From Clostridium sp. CAG:417 (GTDB lineage Bacteria > Bacillota_I > Bacilli_A > RF39 > UBA660): a stretch of 54,279 nucleotides of DNA. The notes under the pieces were generated by a model. That model had not been told where the DNA came from. It was given only the letters and a program-made list of their open reading frames with translations, and did no database searches. Location of the stretch: positions 292,315 to 346,593 of the forward strand of contig FR890375.1 of assembly GCA_000432835.1 (NCBI GenBank), read 5' to 3'. The translations under genes were made by a program, and so were the position numbers. Shown here piece by piece: positions 16,022-26,000 of the stretch; positions within the stretch are counted from its first letter, which is position 1; the number at the start of each line of letters is the position of its first letter.

Positions 16022-16477
16022 ATGGAAAGCAGATATATGAAAATGGCCATTAACGAGGCTAGAAAAGCATATAAAATGGGTGAAGTTCCTGTTGGTGCTG
16101 TTATAGTTAAAGATGATGTAGTGATAGCAAAAGCTTATAATAAAAAGGAAAAATATGGTTGTGTAACAGGTCATGCAGAAATATTAGCGGTGGAAAAAGC
16201 TTCAAAGAAATTAAATAATTGGCGATTAAATGGGTGTGATATTTACATTACTTTGGAACCTTGCCCTATGTGTGCTAGTGCCATAAAACAGAGCCGCATT
16301 AATAATATTTATTATGGGTTGAGTAATTCTGATAAAAACAATCGTAAGCTAATAAATGCTATATTTGACAAAGACAAAATCAATTCTAGCTGCAATGTGT
16401 ATTGTGGATATTTTTCTTCTGAAATAGAGTGTTTGATGAAAAAATTTTTTGAAAATAGGCGTTTAAATCAAAAATAA
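16022..16477 (+). CDS. tadA: tRNA-specific adenosine-34 deaminase TadA
   Basis: 151 residues from the ATG at 16022, preceded by GGAGG at 7 nt; the longer in-frame extension lies in the SRP RNA gene and is not coding. Zinc deaminase motifs are TGHAEILAVEKA (catalytic HAE) and EPCPMCASAI (PCxxC). It converts A34 to inosine in tRNA-Arg(ACG). In B. subtilis tadA precedes the SRP RNA; here the order is reversed. dnaX follows. Confidence 0.95.
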   Translation: MESRYMKMAINEARKAYKMGEVPVGAVIVKDDVVIAKAYNKKEKYGCVTGHAEILAVEKASKKLNNWRLNGCDIYITLEPCPMCASAIKQSRINNIYYGLSNSDKNNRKLINAIFDKDKINSSCNVYCGYFSSEIECLMKKFFENRRLNQK

Positions 16478-16487
16478 TTAGCTTTTA

Positions 16488-16496
16488 TGTTATAAT
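16488..16496 (+). promoter_or_regulatory. extended -10 promoter for dnaX
   Basis: Perfect TGTTATAAT 25 bp before the dnaX start, giving a leader of about 20 nt. No good -35. Confidence 0.6.
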
Positions 16497-16521
16497 GTGT
16501 TATAGGAATGAGGTGATATAT

Positions 16522-18213
16522 GTGTATCAGTCTTTATATAGAAAATACAGACCAAAACGATTTGCTGATGTGGTTGGTCAGGATATAGTTGTTAGAACTT
16601 TAAGAAACTCTATAAAAAATGATAAAGTTAGTCATGCTTATATGTTTGTTGGACCGAGAGGAGTTGGAAAAACTTCTATTGCAAAAATTTTTGCTCGGGC
16701 TATTAATTGTGAAAAAAAAGATGAGGGTGATGTTTGCGGTACTTGCTCAAGTTGTAATGTATCGGGAGAAAAGGAATGTCTTGATATTATAGAAATAGAT
16801 GCTGCTTCTAATAATGGTGTAGATGAAATCAGAGAATTACGTGATAAGGTGAATTTAGTACCTAGTGAGTTAAAATATAAAATTTATATCATAGATGAAG
16901 TTCATATGTTAACAATTCAAGCTTTTAATGCTTTATTAAAGACTTTAGAAGAGCCACCTTCTCACATTATATTTATTTTAGCTACAACGGATCCTCAAAA
17001 GGTTCCAGAAACAATTGTTTCTAGATGTCAATGTTTTAATTTTAATAGAATTTCAATCAATAATATAGTTAATAGATTATTGTATATATGTAAAAAGGAA
17101 AATATTTCCTGTGACGATGATGTGCTTAATCAAATTGCCTTGTATTCTGATGGTGGTATGAGAGATTCATTGGGAATGCTTGATAAATTGGTTGTTTATG
17201 GTGACGGCAAAATAACAATTAATGACTTTTTTGATTTGAATGGCCTTGTTTCTGATGATGAAATTAAGTCTTTTATTACCAATGTCATTAAAAATGATGT
17301 TGACAGTGTTATAAGTAGTATTGATACATGGAATAATAATGGTATAAATATAATTAATGTTACTAATCAAATTATTAGTCATTTAAAATCTTTAATAGTA
17401 GATTATTATAGTGATAAAAAAATTTCTTTTGAAAATATAGATGTTTTAATTTCTTTAATTAGCAAAATTAACGAAAAGATGTTCGATATAAAGAAAAGCG
17501 GTAATCCTAAAATCTATTTTGAAATCGTAATTATTGAATTTATGAGCAATAATTGTAGCCAAAATATTTCCCGGGAAATAAATTTAGAGAAGAAAGTATT
17601 AGTTGATGAGCCTAATAATATGGCCGTAAAAAATACCTCAGATAATATTGATTCTGTTGTTTCTAAAGATATATTATCTACAAATAATAATACAAATGTA
17701 CTACAAAAAGAGAATGAATATGATATAGATAATAGCAATATTCAAGAGATAATTGATATTAGGATAAATAATACTTTTGCTCAGGCTGATAAGGCAGAAT
17801 TAATTAGTGATAAGACAAATTTTGAAAGATTGAATGAATATACTTTTGATCAAAATATTGGTTACTTAGTATGTGCTTTATTGGATGGTGTTATTAGAGT
17901 TTCTAGCAAAAATTCTGTGGTAATTAGTTATGAATATGATTCAGTAGTAAATGAAAATATAGGTAGACTAACTGAATTTGAAAAAACATTAAAGGATATT
18001 GCTAATATTGACAAGAAAATAGCAATAATTACTAATAAAAAGTGGGATGAAGTAAAGCTAGAATATATTAAAAACTTAAAAAGTGGACATAAATATGAAT
18101 ATATTGAAGAACCTATTTTTGTCTCAAATATTGTGAAAAAAGAAAAAAACAAAAAAAATGTAAATAATGATAATGCTTTTGCTGATTTTGGTGATATAGT
18201 AGAAGTTGAATAG
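16522..18213 (+). CDS. dnaX: DNA polymerase III subunits gamma/tau
   Basis: 563 residues from a GTG at 16522, 5 nt after GAGGTGA, giving the expected YQSLYRKYRPKRFADVVGQD start. An ATG two bases earlier is in another frame. Walker A GPRGVGKTS is at residues 44-52, a zinc module CGTCSSC...EC follows, then the sensor region IYIIDEVHMLT and TTDPQKVPETIVSRCQ. It is the motor of the clamp loader. A Noc-type palindrome lies inside the gene at 17566-17579. It begins a dnaX-ybaB-recR-bofA-holB series. Confidence 0.97.
   Translation: MYQSLYRKYRPKRFADVVGQDIVVRTLRNSIKNDKVSHAYMFVGPRGVGKTSIAKIFARAINCEKKDEGDVCGTCSSCNVSGEKECLDIIEIDAASNNGVDEIRELRDKVNLVPSELKYKIYIIDEVHMLTIQAFNALLKTLEEPPSHIIFILATTDPQKVPETIVSRCQCFNFNRISINNIVNRLLYICKKENISCDDDVLNQIALYSDGGMRDSLGMLDKLVVYGDGKITINDFFDLNGLVSDDEIKSFITNVIKNDVDSVISSIDTWNNNGINIINVTNQIISHLKSLIVDYYSDKKISFENIDVLISLISKINEKMFDIKKSGNPKIYFEIVIIEFMSNNCSQNISREINLEKKVLVDEPNNMAVKNTSDNIDSVVSKDILSTNNNTNVLQKENEYDIDNSNIQEIIDIRINNTFAQADKAELISDKTNFERLNEYTFDQNIGYLVCALLDGVIRVSSKNSVVISYEYDSVVNENIGRLTEFEKTLKDIANIDKKIAIITNKKWDEVKLEYIKNLKSGHKYEYIEEPIFVSNIVKKEKNKKNVNNDNAFADFGDIVEVE
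17566..17579. promoter_or_regulatory. Noc-binding-site palindrome 3, inside dnaX
   Basis: A third perfect ATTTCCCGGGAAAT, within dnaX codons for NISREI. Its presence in a coding region argues for selection on the DNA motif. Confidence 0.75.
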
Positions 18214-18229
18214 TGGAGGAGATAATATT

Positions 18230-18523
18230 ATGAATATGCAAGCAATGTTAAAACAGGCTCAAAATATGCAAAAAGAAATGATGAAAATTAAGTCTGAAAT
18301 AGATAGTAGTGAATTTGTTGGAGAAAGTTCATTTGTTAAGGTAACAGTTAATGGTAAAAAAGAAGTAGTGAATGTTGTTATAGGTGAAAATCAATTGGAT
18401 TCTGATGATATGGAAATGCTATCTGAATTATTTATGGTAGCAACAAATAATGCTATGAAGCAAGTTGATGAGGTTACTGAGAAGAAGATGTCTAAGTTTG
18501 GAAATATTCCCGGTTTATTTTAG
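18230..18523 (+). CDS. ybaB: YbaB/EbfC nucleoid-associated DNA-binding protein
   Basis: 97 residues from the ATG after GGAGGAG at 8 nt. The family pattern is complete: MLKQAQNMQKEMMKIKSEI helix, then VTVNGKKEVVNVVIGENQL and the C-terminal NNAMKQVDEVTEKKM helix. Dimers bind DNA nonspecifically. The dnaX-ybaB-recR order is conserved across bacteria. Confidence 0.95.
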   Translation: MNMQAMLKQAQNMQKEMMKIKSEIDSSEFVGESSFVKVTVNGKKEVVNVVIGENQLDSDDMEMLSELFMVATNNAMKQVDEVTEKKMSKFGNIPGLF

Positions 18524-18534
18524 GTGATATAAAT

Positions 18535-19128
18535 ATGCCAGACAGTATTAAGAAATTAATAGAATCCTTTAAAATGCTTCCTGGAATAGGTGAGAAAACT
18601 GCTGAACGTTTGGCTTTTTCTGTTCTTGATTTTGATGAAGATCAAATTAAATTATTTTCTGATAGTATTTCTTTAGTAAATAAGAATATACATAAGTGTA
18701 GTATCTGTAATACTTTAACGGAAAATGATGTTTGCTTTGTCTGTAGTGATGATAGTAGAAATGACAGTGTTTTATGTGTTGTTGATGATGTTAAAAATGT
18801 TTTTCTATTTGAAAAAATGGGAATGTTTAATGGCTATTATCATGTTTTAGATGGATTAATATCTCCTCTTGAAGGAATAAATCCCGAGGATATTGGACTT
18901 GAAAAATTACTTAACAGATTAAAAAATAATAATTTTAAGGAAATAATATTTGCTTTTAATCCAAGTATTGAGTCTGAAACTACTGCCATGTATATAAAGC
19001 GAATCTTGGAGGGCACTGACATTAAAATAACACGACTAGCTAGTGGCGTTCCAATGGGAGCAAATATGGAATACATAGATAAGTTGACTTTAGAGAGAGC
19101 TATGATGGATAGAAAAGTTATTGAATAA
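18535..19128 (+). CDS. recR: recombination mediator RecR
   Basis: 197 residues, standard for RecR. The helix-hairpin-helix FKMLPGIGEKTAERLAF is followed by a C4 zinc finger CSIC...CFVC (about residues 54-72) and a TOPRIM domain (VLCVVDDVKNVFLFEKMG). The Walker-B-like tail TRLASGVPMGANMEYID is intact. It acts with RecO/RecF in RecA loading on gapped DNA. Confidence 0.97.
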   Translation: MPDSIKKLIESFKMLPGIGEKTAERLAFSVLDFDEDQIKLFSDSISLVNKNIHKCSICNTLTENDVCFVCSDDSRNDSVLCVVDDVKNVFLFEKMGMFNGYYHVLDGLISPLEGINPEDIGLEKLLNRLKNNNFKEIIFAFNPSIESETTAMYIKRILEGTDIKITRLASGVPMGANMEYIDKLTLERAMMDRKVIE

Positions 19129-19151
19129 TTATATAGTGTCTTTCATATTAT
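19123..19151 (+). promoter_or_regulatory. candidate sigma-E-type sporulation promoter of bofA
   Basis: GAATAAT (6/7 to KMATATT), 14-bp spacer, CATATTAT (6/8 to CATACAMT), then 5 bp to the AGGTGA ribosome-binding site. bofA is a sigma-E gene in B. subtilis. The same CATANTAT-N5-SD arrangement precedes yabG and yabP. Confidence 0.45.
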
Positions 19152-19168
19152 GTTTTAGGTGAAATAAT

Positions 19169-19354
19169 GTGAATAAAATTATTATATTAGTAAAGCGTAT
19201 AATATTTAGTACTTTTTTGATTTACGGTTATAATATGATTGCGGTTAATTTTCAATTAGTTGTACCTATTAATGCAATAACAATTTCTCTTGTAACTTTT
19301 TTAGGAGCACCAGGTTTATTAGCTTTAGTTTTATTTAAATTAATAATTATGTGA
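19169..19354 (+). CDS. bofA: BofA-like pro-sigma-K processing inhibitor
   Basis: 61 residues from a GTG, 6 nt after AGGTGA. Two hydrophobic segments surround the family motif VVPINAITISLVTFLGAPGLLALVLFKL (PIN...LG.PG). In B. subtilis BofA sits in the outer forespore membrane with SpoIVFA and inhibits the SpoIVFB protease until engulfment signals arrive. The location after recR matches B. subtilis. It is shorter than the roughly 87-residue B. subtilis protein. Its stop overlaps the holB ribosome-binding site. Confidence 0.82.
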   Translation: MNKIIILVKRIIFSTFLIYGYNMIAVNFQLVVPINAITISLVTFLGAPGLLALVLFKLIIM

Positions 19355-19361
19355 GGTATTT

Positions 19362-20192
19362 ATGGAAGATATTTTTAATCAACAATTAAACTTTTTTAAT
19401 TTTATTGAAAAAGAAATAGATAATAATAGAATTTCACATGCATATTTAATAGAAACAAATAATTATGCTGGTACTGATATGTTGATTAAAGAGTTTTTAA
19501 AGTATTTGCTTTGTAAGGATAAACGAACAAATCGGTCTTGTAATTGTAAGATATGTAATTTAATAGACAATAATAGTTATCCAGATATTGAAAATATATA
19601 TGCAGATGGTAATTATATAAAAAAAGAACAATTAATTAAAGTTCAGGATAACTTTAGAAATAAATCTAATTACGATAATAAACAAATATATATTATATGG
19701 GATGCTGAAAGACTTAATAGTAGTTCAGCCAATACTATGTTAAAGTTTTTAGAGGAACCTGAGGATGGAATCGTGGCTATTCTTGTTGCTGCTAATAGAT
19801 ATAAAGTTATTGAAACGATAGTATCTAGATGTCAAGTATTAAGTTTGAATGCTACAACTGATAATAAATTGTCGGATAATGAGCAAAGTATCTGTGATAT
19901 TCTTTTTTCATTTAACAATTTATTTTGTAATTATGATAACCTTTTGTCCTTAATTCCTGATAGAGTTATTGCTAAAAATTGTTTAAAAAGTATTGAAAAC
20001 GCAGTATTTTATTGGGTTAAGGCTAAAAAAAACTCTTATGGTCTTTCTCTTAATCAGCTAATTAATATAATAGATATACTAGAAAAAACATTAAATAAGT
20101 TAGAGTATAATGTTAATTATAAATTGGCTATAGATAATTTGTTGACTGATATGATGGAGGTAAAAAATGAAAAAGTTGGAAATTTATGTTAA
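19362..20192 (+). CDS. holB: DNA polymerase III delta-prime subunit
   Basis: 276 residues. The delta-prime pattern is present: NNRISHAYLIETNN, a cysteine cluster CNCKIC, YIIWDAERLNSSSANTMLKFLEEPEDG and RYKVIETIVSRCQVL (SRC motif). There is no Walker A lysine, as expected for the stator subunit that does not bind ATP. It completes the clamp loader with DnaX. The gene overlaps ricT by 26 bp; holB-ricT-yabB is the B. subtilis order, but tmk is missing upstream. Confidence 0.93.
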   Translation: MEDIFNQQLNFFNFIEKEIDNNRISHAYLIETNNYAGTDMLIKEFLKYLLCKDKRTNRSCNCKICNLIDNNSYPDIENIYADGNYIKKEQLIKVQDNFRNKSNYDNKQIYIIWDAERLNSSSANTMLKFLEEPEDGIVAILVAANRYKVIETIVSRCQVLSLNATTDNKLSDNEQSICDILFSFNNLFCNYDNLLSLIPDRVIAKNCLKSIENAVFYWVKAKKNSYGLSLNQLINIIDILEKTLNKLEYNVNYKLAIDNLLTDMMEVKNEKVGNLC

Positions 20193-20955
20193 TTCATTTT
20201 TTGACAGTGTAATAATTGAGTCTAGTAATGATGATGTTAATGTTGGTCAATATGTAGTTATAGAGTCTGATAAAGGTAATTTTGTGGGACAAGTTATTCG
20301 TGTAGATAGTGAAAAAAATTTGAATTCTGATTATAAAATCTTAAACTTGGCTACTGATAAGGATATAAATAAATCACGTTCAAATGAACTTAAGGCAGCT
20401 GAGGCCTTGGTTGAAATAAGAAAAATAGCCTGTAAATTGGAACTAGACATGTCTTTTGTAGATGCATCTTTTTCTTTAGATAAAAAGAGATTATATATAT
20501 CATTTGTTTCTGATAATAGAGTTGATTTTAGGGAACTTGCGAAGAGATTAGCACAGAAATATCATACACGTATTGAATTGAGACAAATTGGTGTAAGGGA
20601 TAAGGCTAAAAAAGTAGGTGGAATAGGACCTTGTGGCTTACTTTTATGTTGTAATAGATTTTTAAATGATTTTAGTAGTGTCTCTATTAATATGGCAAAA
20701 AATCAATTATTAGCGTTAAATCCTACTAAAATAAATGGTGTTTGTGGAAGATTGATGTGCTGTTTAAATTATGAAAATGATATATATAAAGAGGCTAGAA
20801 AAAATATGCCAAAAATTGGAAATTTGATAGAAACTGATGCTGGTACTGGAAAAGTTATCGATATAGATGTTTTTAAGAAAACTTGTAAGGTAGAATTACC
20901 AAATAAATCAGTTATTGTAATTAATGTCGAGGATAATAATGGAAAAGCTAAATGA
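20167..20955 (+). CDS. ricT: RicT/YaaT PSP1-domain protein
   Basis: 262 residues from the ATG after GGAGG at 7 nt. The PSP1 domain shows GGIGPCGLLLCCNRFLNDF and NGVCGRLMCCLNYE, the conserved cysteine pairs. In B. subtilis RicT joins RicA and RicF in a complex carrying iron-sulfur clusters that stimulates RNase Y processing and affects competence, biofilm and sporulation. Given a ComK-like gene and sporulation genes nearby a similar role is possible, but this is inference. Confidence 0.93.
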   Translation: MKKLEIYVNSFFDSVIIESSNDDVNVGQYVVIESDKGNFVGQVIRVDSEKNLNSDYKILNLATDKDINKSRSNELKAAEALVEIRKIACKLELDMSFVDASFSLDKKRLYISFVSDNRVDFRELAKRLAQKYHTRIELRQIGVRDKAKKVGGIGPCGLLLCCNRFLNDFSSVSINMAKNQLLALNPTKINGVCGRLMCCLNYENDIYKEARKNMPKIGNLIETDAGTGKVIDIDVFKKTCKVELPNKSVIVINVEDNNGKAK

Positions 20956-21670
20956 TGTTTTAGGATATGATTTAAAAATATATCAGAATGATGAATGGTT
21001 TTGTTTTTCTTTAGATAGTGTATTGTTAGCTAATTTTCCTAAAATAAAAAGTAAAACAAAAAAAATATTAGATCTGGGTACCGGTAATGCTGTAATTCCA
21101 CTTGTGTTATCTTTAAGAACAAAGGCTTCGATTTACGGTGTAGATATTCAACCTGATATAATAGAAATGGCCAATAAGTCAATTGAATATAACAATTTAC
21201 AAAGTCAAGTAAAATTGGAAGCTTGTGATATGAAATCCTTGTTGTTAAGAAAGAATGAATATAATACTTGTGATTTAATTTTGTCAAATCCTCCGTACTT
21301 TAATAATTTAGAGTTGAGTACAAAAAATGATGATATTCATAAAACTATAGCTAGGCATGAGGTTATGATAAAATTAAATGATATAATTAATGTTGCTAGT
21401 AAGTTGTTAAAAGAGGGAGGCACATTTGCTTTAATTCATAGAACCGATAGATTAGTAGAAATAATTAATTGTATGCAAGAATATAATATAGAACCTAAAT
21501 TAATAAAATTTGTGTATAAGAATATGAATTCTTGTTCTGAGATGTTTTATATAGAGGGAATTAAAAATGGAAGTAAAGGGTTGAAAATTGCTAAACCATT
21601 TGTTTTATATGAAGTAGATGGAACTAAGACTTTTGATTATGAACAATTATGTAAAGAGGTGTATTTATGA
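20939..21670 (+). CDS. yabB: tRNA1(Val) (adenine-37-N6)-methyltransferase family protein (YabB/YfiC)
   Basis: 243 residues from the ATG 5 nt after GAGGA; the longer reading starts within ricT without a ribosome-binding site. SAM-binding motif ILDLGTGNAVIPLVLSLR and the amino-methyltransferase catalytic NPPY (in LSNPPYF) are present. The neighbourhood ricT-yabB-rsmI matches B. subtilis, where a GIY-YIG gene (yazA) lies in between but is absent here. It overlaps ricT by 17 bp and rsmI by 4 bp. The exact substrate is inferred from the family. Confidence 0.88.
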   Translation: MEKLNDVLGYDLKIYQNDEWFCFSLDSVLLANFPKIKSKTKKILDLGTGNAVIPLVLSLRTKASIYGVDIQPDIIEMANKSIEYNNLQSQVKLEACDMKSLLLRKNEYNTCDLILSNPPYFNNLELSTKNDDIHKTIARHEVMIKLNDIINVASKLLKEGGTFALIHRTDRLVEIINCMQEYNIEPKLIKFVYKNMNSCSEMFYIEGIKNGSKGLKIAKPFVLYEVDGTKTFDYEQLCKEVYL

Positions 21671-22521
21671 TACAAAAAAGTTATGAAGGTAATGATGGAA
21701 TATTATATTTGATTCCAACACCAATTGGTAATTTGGATGATATAACTGTTAGGGCACTAAAAATATTAAAACAATCAGATTTTATTTTATGTGAGGATAC
21801 AAGGGTTACTGGTTTATTGCTAAAAAAATATGAAATTAGTAAAAAGCTTGTTCGTTGTGATGAATATAGCCAGGAAAAGGTTAAAAATGTTGTTTTAAAT
21901 GCTTTAGCTGATAAAAAAACAGTTGGACTTGTAAGTGATGCTGGTAGTCCTATTATTAGTGATCCAGGTTACATTGTTTCTAAGTATGTTATTGAAAATG
22001 GTTATAAAGTAGTAGCGTTACCAGGTGCTACCGCTTTTGTGCCTGCATTATCTGTTTCTGGCGTGTCTCCATCACCTTTTACCTTTATAGGTTTTTTAAA
22101 TGCTAAGGATGGAAAACGAAAGAATGAACTTGAAAATCTTAAATTAAAGTCAGAAACATTAATTTTTTATGAATCACCACATAGACTTCTTAACACTTTA
22201 CAAGATATGTTAGAAATATTTGGTGATAGAAAAATAGCTATATGCCGTGAGTTATCTAAAAAGTTTGAAGAAATTATTAGGGGAAATATTTCAGAATGTT
22301 TATCAGATATTGTAAATGTTAAAGGTGAAATAGTAATTATTGTTAGTGGTAATTCAAATAGTGTTGATTTTGAAAGTATTGATTTAATTAGTCATGTACA
22401 ATTATATATTAATGATGGACTTAGCGAAATGGATTCTATTAAGCGAGTAGCTAAGGATAGAGGTCTTGCAAAATCAATTGTTTATAAGGAATATATTGCA
22501 AATAAAAATAATTTGGAGTGA
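21667..22521 (+). CDS. rsmI: 16S rRNA (cytidine-1402-2'-O)-methyltransferase RsmI
   Basis: 284 residues. Tetrapyrrole-methylase-fold motifs YLIPTPIGNLDDITVRAL near the N-terminus, DFILCEDTRVTGLLL, and the glycine-rich SDAGSPIISDPGY are characteristic of RsmI. It methylates the ribose of C1402 near the ribosomal P site. The start overlaps the yabB stop as ATGA, implying translational coupling. Confidence 0.97.
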   Translation: MIQKSYEGNDGILYLIPTPIGNLDDITVRALKILKQSDFILCEDTRVTGLLLKKYEISKKLVRCDEYSQEKVKNVVLNALADKKTVGLVSDAGSPIISDPGYIVSKYVIENGYKVVALPGATAFVPALSVSGVSPSPFTFIGFLNAKDGKRKNELENLKLKSETLIFYESPHRLLNTLQDMLEIFGDRKIAICRELSKKFEEIIRGNISECLSDIVNVKGEIVIIVSGNSNSVDFESIDLISHVQLYINDGLSEMDSIKRVAKDRGLAKSIVYKEYIANKNNLE

Positions 22522-22526
22522 TGAGT

Positions 22527-23087
22527 ATGAAATTAGTTGTTGGTTTAGGTAACCCTGGTAAGGAGTATGAAAAAACAAGACATAATATAGGCTTTTATAT
22601 GCTAGATAAGTATTTAGGTAGTAATGATGCTTGGAAAGATAAATTTAATGGTTTATATAAAGAAAGAGTTATAAATGGTGAAAAGGTTATTTTTTTGAAG
22701 CCACAGTCATATATGAATTTATCTGGTGGTGTTGTTAGAAAATATGTTGATTTTTTCAAGATACCAATAGACAATATATTAATTATAAGTGATGATTTGG
22801 ACTTACCAGTTGGTACCTATCGATTAAAACCAAGTGGTAGTAGTGGTGGCCATAATGGTTTAAAAGATATTGAGCTAAATCTAGGAACAAAAAATTATAA
22901 AAGATTGAAAATTGGTATATCAAATAACAAATTGATTGATACTAAGGATTATGTACTTGGTAAATTTTCTAAAGAGGAGTTAGATATATATCAGAGTTTA
23001 AGTTCTATAGTTGTTAATATTATTAACGATTATTTTACTTTAGAATTTTCGGTTTTAATGAATAAATATAATCATAAAAATAAGTAG
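22527..23087 (+). CDS. pth: peptidyl-tRNA hydrolase
   Basis: 186 residues from the ATG at 22527, 8 nt after GGAG; upstream GTG and ATG codons are too close to that site. Motifs LVVGLGNPGKEYEKTRHNIGF (catalytic H20), FLKPQSYMNLSG and DDLDLPVG...GSSGGHNGLKDI are those of Pth. It recycles peptidyl-tRNAs released prematurely from the ribosome. pth followed by mfd is a conserved pair; the gap is 8 bp. Confidence 0.97.
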   Translation: MKLVVGLGNPGKEYEKTRHNIGFYMLDKYLGSNDAWKDKFNGLYKERVINGEKVIFLKPQSYMNLSGGVVRKYVDFFKIPIDNILIISDDLDLPVGTYRLKPSGSSGGHNGLKDIELNLGTKNYKRLKIGISNNKLIDTKDYVLGKFSKEELDIYQSLSSIVVNIINDYFTLEFSVLMNKYNHKNK

Positions 23088-23095
23088 GTGATAAC

Positions 23096-26000
23096 TTGAA
23101 CATTTTTGAAAACCTAATTAATATTAATTATCAAAATAATTCTGGAATAACAGGTATTACAGATGAGTTTTTTTGTGTATATTTATATGAATTATTAAAA
23201 AAACAAAATAAAAATATTTTGGTTGTAGTGAATTCTTTGTATGAGGCAAATAAAATATACAGTTCTCTTAATAATTATACTGATGATGTATTTTTATTTC
23301 CTATGGATGATTTTTTAACTAGTGAAGCAATAGCTATTAGTCCTGATTTATTAATAAGCAGAATGGAAACTATAAAGAATATTAATAGTTCTGTACCTAA
23401 AATTATAATTACCAATTTGATGGGTTATTTGCGTTTTTTACCAACGCCAGAATTTTATCGTGATAGTATTATAAATATTAGTGTTGGAATGTCCATTGAG
23501 CCTAAAAAATTATATGAAAAATTAATTAATATAGGTTATAACAGTGAAACTTTAGTTACAAAGACTGGAGATGTTGGGTTAAGAGGTTTTGTGATTGATG
23601 TTTTTCCTTTGGGAGAAGATAATCCATATCGTATTGAATTTTTTGGTGATGAAATAGAGTCTATAAGATTATTTGATACAGATACGCAAAAGTCATTAAA
23701 AAACGTTAAAGATTTAGTAGTATATCCTTTTACAGAATTTTTGATGGATGAAAATGAGAATATTGATGATGATTATCGAAAACAAAAATATTTGCCTAAA
23801 TATAATAAAGTTTGCTCTATAGGAAAATATTTAGAAGATCCTATTGTAGTTTATAAAGATTTTTCACAACTTAAAACTTCATTTTCACATTTACAGGAAG
23901 AAATAGAAACATATCGAAATGATACTGATCAATTTTTTTCAGAAAAATATATGTTTGATTTTTCAGATATTTACTTTGAAAACAACTTATATTATATGAG
24001 TATAAATAATATTTCTTCAGATAATAAAATTAAAGTTTTTAATTATGATGTTGAGAAATTGGATTCGTTTGATGAAAATGCTAGTTTAATAAATGATTAT
24101 ATAAGGAAATGTTTAAATGAGAATAAGACTGTAATTATTTGTTTAAAAGAATATCAAATTAAAAATATTATAAAAATTTTAAATATGAAGTTTGTTGAAA
24201 CTACTATTGATAATATCTTCTTAAATAAAGTTAATATTGTAAATTTCGATATGACTGAGGGATTTATATATAGTGATTATGTTTTTTTATCCCAAAGAGA
24301 GATATTTAAGGAGAAAGTATCACGAAAAAAATATAAAACAAAGTTTAAATATGCTTCGAAGATTAATGATATAAACAAATTGAATGTGGGAGATTATGTT
24401 GTTCATAATGTTCATGGTATAGGAATATATAATGGAATAAAAAAACTCACTGTTAATGGTCTTGATAAAGATTATATAGAGGTTTTTTATCAAGGTAAAG
24501 ATAAACTATATATTCCAGTTGAAAAAATAGATAATTTAAGTAAGTTTTCTGGTAAAGAAGGTACAGTACCAAAAATTAATAAATTAGGTGGTACGGAATG
24601 GCAAAGGACTAAATCTAGAGTTAATAAAAGAGTAGCTGACATGGCAGAAGAGTTAATAAAATTGTACTCTGAACGTGAAAGTAGAAAGGGATTTAGTTTC
24701 TCTAAAGATACTGATTTACAACGTAGTTTTGAAAAGGACTTTCCATATGAACTTACTAAAGATCAGAGTCTAGCAATTAAACAAATTAAGATGGATATGG
24801 AATCATCTAAGCCAATGGATAGACTATTGTGTGGTGATGTTGGATTTGGAAAAACAGAAGTTGCTTTTGAAGCTGCATTCAAAGCAATTATGGATTCAAA
24901 ACAAGTTTTATTGTTATGTCCTACCACGATTTTATCATCTCAACATTTTGAAAATGCTAAAGAACGCTTTAAGAATTTTCCTGTATCGATTGCTTTGTTA
25001 AATAGATTTACTTCTACCAAAGAAACACATCGTATTATATCAGGACTTAAGGATGGTACTATTGACTTTGTTATTGGTACGCATAGACTTTTAAGTGACG
25101 ATGTTGTTCCTTGTAATTTGGGACTTTTAATAATTGATGAGGAACAACGTTTTGGTGTAAAACATAAAGAAAAAATAAAGCAATATAAGACAAATATAGA
25201 TGTACTTACTTTGACAGCGACACCCATTCCTAGAACATTACAGATGTCTATGGTTGGAATACGCAGTCTTTCTTTAATTGAAACTCCACCAGTTGATAGA
25301 TATCCTATTCAGACTTATGTCATTGAAGAAAATAATCAAATTATGCGTGATGCCATATACAAGGAGTTATCTCGTGATGGTCAAGTGTTTATTTTGTGTA
25401 ATCGAATTGATAAGATAGATAGTCTAGTTGAAAAAATTAAGAGACTTGTTCCTGAGGCAAAGATTAATTTCGCTCATGGTCAAATGAATAAGAGTGAATT
25501 AGAGGATAGAATGATTAGTTTTATAAATAGAGAATATGATATCTTAATTTGTACTACTATAATTGAAACAGGAATAGATATACCAAATGTTAACACACTT
25601 ATTATTTTAAATGCTGATCATTTTGGCCTTAGTCAGTTGTATCAGATTCGTGGTCGTGTTGGTAGAAGTAATAAATTTGCATATGCGTATTTGATGTATG
25701 CTCCTTTTAAATCTTTGACCGAAACTGCTGTTAAAAGGCTTAACGTAATAAAAGATTTTACAGAATTAGGTAGTGGATTTTCTATTGCTACAAGGGATTT
25801 ATCTATTCGTGGGGCAGGAGATATTTTAGGTAGTGAGCAAGCTGGTTTTATAGATACTGTTGGAATAGATTTATATTTAAAAATGCTTAATGTAGAAGTA
25901 GCAAGACGCCGAGGAGAAATCATTGAAGAAGAGGATGATGATACTAAGCCATTAATTAATGTAGCTACACATATTAAAGATAGTTATGTTGCAAATGAAG

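Noticed and set aside
18132..18163. Poly-A slippery tracts at the 3' end of dnaX as a programmed frameshift
   Set aside because: The tracts lie about 20 codons before the stop, so slippage would not create a gamma-length product, and no stimulatory structure was seen.
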